Assembly (NCBI GenBank): GCA_017848155.1
Contig: JAGAKC010000200.1
Coordinates: forward strand, 1 to 7,894
Source: Oscillospiraceae bacterium
GTDB lineage: Bacteria > Bacillota > Clostridia > Oscillospirales > Ruminococcaceae
DNA: 7,894 nt
Direction: 5' to 3'
Shown: positions 6,104 through 7,894 of the stretch, piece by piece
How the letters are laid out: each line of letters opens with the position of its first letter
Numbering within the stretch: the first letter of the stretch is position 1
Position numbers and translations under genes: made by a program
Notes under the pieces: generated by a model
Seen by the model: the letters and a program-made list of their open reading frames with translations, nothing else
What the model was told of the DNA's origin: nothing
The model's database searches: none

Positions 6104-7861
6104 ATGGCAGCACAAAAGCCTGAAAAGGGTGCGCTGATGCGTATCCTGAAATATGTAAAGCCGCAGCTCTGGCTGGTGGCGGTGGCAGTGATATGCGCCG
6201 CAGCAAGCGTGCTGCTGTCACTGTACACCACAGTGCTCGTGGGAAATGCAGTGGACTGCATAACTCCCCGTGGTGCGGATTTTGACAAAATGACCCCGAT
6301 ACTGATAGCCATTGCGGTGATAATTCCGCTGGTTGCGCTGTTTCAGTGGCTGATGTACTTCTGCACGAATGCCATAACTCACCGCACGGTAAAGGCGCTT
6401 CGCACCGACGCTTTTGCACGGATACAGAAGCTGCCGCTGTCCTACATCGACGTGACCTCGCACGGCGACATCATAAGCCGTGTGGTAAACGATGTGGACG
6501 CAGTTTCCGACGGTCTGCTCCAGGGCTTTCAGCAGCTGTTTACGGGCATCGTGACGATAGTCGGCACGCTGTGCTTCATGCTTTCGCTGAATCTGGAGAT
6601 AACGCTCGTGGTAGTTGTCCTGACCCCTGTTTCCTTTGTGGTGGCAGCGGTGATTTCAAAGCTGTGCTTCAACAAATTCCGTGAGCAGTCCGCACTCAAG
6701 GGCGAGCTTACAGGCTGCATCGACGAGCATATCGGCAATCAGAAGCTGGTAAAGGCTTTCGGCTACGAGGGCACAGCAAAGGACAGATTCAACGATATCA
6801 ACGAGCGGCTGAATGTCTGCGGCAGACGTGCGCAGTTTTACTCCGCCCTCACAAACCCCTGTACACGCTTCGTAAACTCACTTGTATACGCAGGCGTGGG
6901 AGTTTTCGGCGCACTGCGTGTGCTGTCCTCCGCACACGGCTTCACGGTGGGCGGACTTTCCTGCTTCCTGCAATACGCAAACCAGTATACAAAGCCGTTT
7001 AACGAGATATCGGGTGTAGTTACGGAGCTGCAGAATGCGATAGCCTCGGCAGGACGTATATTCGAGCTTATCGACCGTCCCGCGGAAGCCTCGGACGAGG
7101 GCGCAAAGGAGCTTACGAGCTGCGACGGCAGAGTGGAGCTTGACAACGTGTCCTTCTCCTACCTGCCCGAAAAGCCGCTTATCGAGGGGCTTGACCTCAA
7201 TGTAAAGAGCGGTCAGCATATCGCCATAGTAGGTCCCACGGGCTGCGGAAAGACCACGCTCATAAACCTGCTTATGCGGTTTTACGACGTGGTAGGCGGC
7301 GAGATACGTGTAAGCGGCGACCCGATAAGCTCCCTCACACGCAGCAGCCTGCGCAGGAGCTTCGGTATCGTGCTGCAGGAAACATGGCTCTTCAAGGGCA
7401 CTGTGCGTGACAACATCGCCTACGGCAAGCCTGACGCAACGCCTGACGAGGTCATGCAGGCCGCAAAGGCTGCGCATGCGCACAGCTTCATCAAAAGGCT
7501 GCCGCAGGGCTACGACACCGTGATAACAGACGGCGGCGACCTGTCACAGGGACAGAAGCAGCTGCTTAGCATCGCACGAGTAATGCTGACCCTGCCGCCT
7601 ATGCTGATACTGGATGAAGCTACCTCCAGCATCGACACACGCACCGAAATGAAGATACAAAGCGCCTTTGACCGCATGATGCAGGGCAGGACCAGCTTCG
7701 TTGTGGCGCACAGGCTATCCACCATACGTGAGGCGGACTGCATCCTCGTCATGAAGTCAGGCCACATCGTGGAGCAGGGCACCCACTCCGAGCTTATGCA
7801 GAAAGGCGGCTTCTACGCCGAGCTTATCAACAGCAGGCAGGACGCAGGAGGAGAACAATAA
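6104..7861 (+). CDS. Heterodimeric ABC exporter subunit with canonical ATPase motifs
   Basis: A 585-residue half-transporter and partner of the preceding gene. The N-terminal half carries about six membrane helices (roughly 21-48, 64-88, 144-163, 165-186, 254-275 and 280-300), followed by a nucleotide-binding domain (about 344-580). Motifs seen: Walker A GPTGCGKT (377-384), Q-loop Q425, Walker B MLILD with catalytic E505, and switch H536 (VVAHRLST). The signature is LSQGQ (480-484) rather than LSGGQ. The consensus ATP site of the dimer would be this protein's Walker motifs plus the partner's FSGGQ; the degenerate site would be the partner's Walker motifs plus this LSQGQ. This reciprocal pattern is known from TM287/TM288-type exporters. 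The ATG follows the partner's stop codon by 3 bp, and the AAGGAGG ribosome binding site (6089-6095) lies within the end of the upstream gene, so translation is probably coupled and equal amounts are made. The stop is TAA at 7859-7861, close to the right edge, so any further operon genes are not visible. Confidence 0.94.
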   Translation: MAAQKPEKGALMRILKYVKPQLWLVAVAVICAAASVLLSLYTTVLVGNAVDCITPRGADFDKMTPILIAIAVIIPLVALFQWLMYFCTNAITHRTVKALRTDAFARIQKLPLSYIDVTSHGDIISRVVNDVDAVSDGLLQGFQQLFTGIVTIVGTLCFMLSLNLEITLVVVVLTPVSFVVAAVISKLCFNKFREQSALKGELTGCIDEHIGNQKLVKAFGYEGTAKDRFNDINERLNVCGRRAQFYSALTNPCTRFVNSLVYAGVGVFGALRVLSSAHGFTVGGLSCFLQYANQYTKPFNEISGVVTELQNAIASAGRIFELIDRPAEASDEGAKELTSCDGRVELDNVSFSYLPEKPLIEGLDLNVKSGQHIAIVGPTGCGKTTLINLLMRFYDVVGGEIRVSGDPISSLTRSSLRRSFGIVLQETWLFKGTVRDNIAYGKPDATPDEVMQAAKAAHAHSFIKRLPQGYDTVITDGGDLSQGQKQLLSIARVMLTLPPMLILDEATSSIDTRTEMKIQSAFDRMMQGRTSFVVAHRLSTIREADCILVMKSGHIVEQGTHSELMQKGGFYAELINSRQDAGGEQ

Positions 7862-7866
7862 ACAAA

Positions 7867-7894
7867 TTGAATATTGAATAATGAATAGTGAATA
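7867..7894. repeat. Heptanucleotide tandem repeat (NTGAATA x4), cut by the right edge
   Basis: Four consecutive 7-bp units, TTGAATA, TTGAATA, ATGAATA and GTGAATA (7867-7873, 7874-7880, 7881-7887, 7888-7894), share the exact hexamer TGAATA and differ only at the first base. The array begins five bases after the exporter stop codon and runs to the window end, so its full length is unknown. It is A/T-rich, unlike the surrounding coding DNA. No intrinsic terminator for the exporter operon is visible before the edge. Confidence 0.8.

Noticed and set aside
6878..7483. Minus-strand 201-codon frame within the second exporter gene
   Set aside because: It lies wholly antisense to a conserved ABC transporter gene and shows no domain or start signal.

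Overview
The window looks like part of a chromosome from a fibre-degrading Gram-positive gut or rumen bacterium, most like Ruminococcus and relatives in the Clostridia. The reasons are two tandem glycoside hydrolase family 5 genes with ruminococcal-type motifs, a Gram-positive lipobox, strong AGGAG-type ribosome binding sites, near-consensus sigma-A promoters and a TTG start. GC content is roughly 53-55% by eye. The species cannot be fixed from sequence reading alone. All genes are on the + strand.

Layout. (1) 2-1027: 3' part of an ABC transporter sugar-type solute-binding protein, cut by the left edge. (2) 1191-1643: a small cytoplasmic coiled-coil/zinc-ribbon protein, transcribed alone from a strong extended -10 promoter and closed by a good intrinsic terminator. 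(3) 1813-3096 and 3125-4276: two paralogous GH5 endoglucanase-type enzymes in one operon behind a near-perfect promoter (TTGACG-17 bp-TATAAT). The first is a lipoprotein with an extra Cys/His tail; the second lacks both the lipobox cysteine and the tail. A GC-rich hairpin follows. (4) 4355-6100 and 6104-7861: the two half-transporters of a heterodimeric ABC exporter, 3 bp apart and probably translationally coupled. (5) The last 28 bases are a 7-bp tandem repeat running off the right edge.

How they may work together. The two GH5 enzymes probably cut beta-1,4-glucan or related hemicellulose outside the cell, one tethered to the membrane and one possibly released. The upstream binding protein could import oligosaccharides, but no substrate can be read from the sequence and its partner permeases are not here. 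The exporter pair is of the multidrug/lipid type, and its link to the cellulases is only proximity. There are no rRNA or tRNA genes, CRISPR arrays, insertion sequences or recognisable phage genes. No gene-free stretch exceeds 300 bases; the longest (1028-1190) holds a promoter. I found no convincing evidence of a wholly new system. The most interesting points are the divergence of the two GH5 copies (anchor and tail), the asymmetric ATP sites of the exporter, the strongly expressed zinc-ribbon gene and the terminal heptamer repeat.
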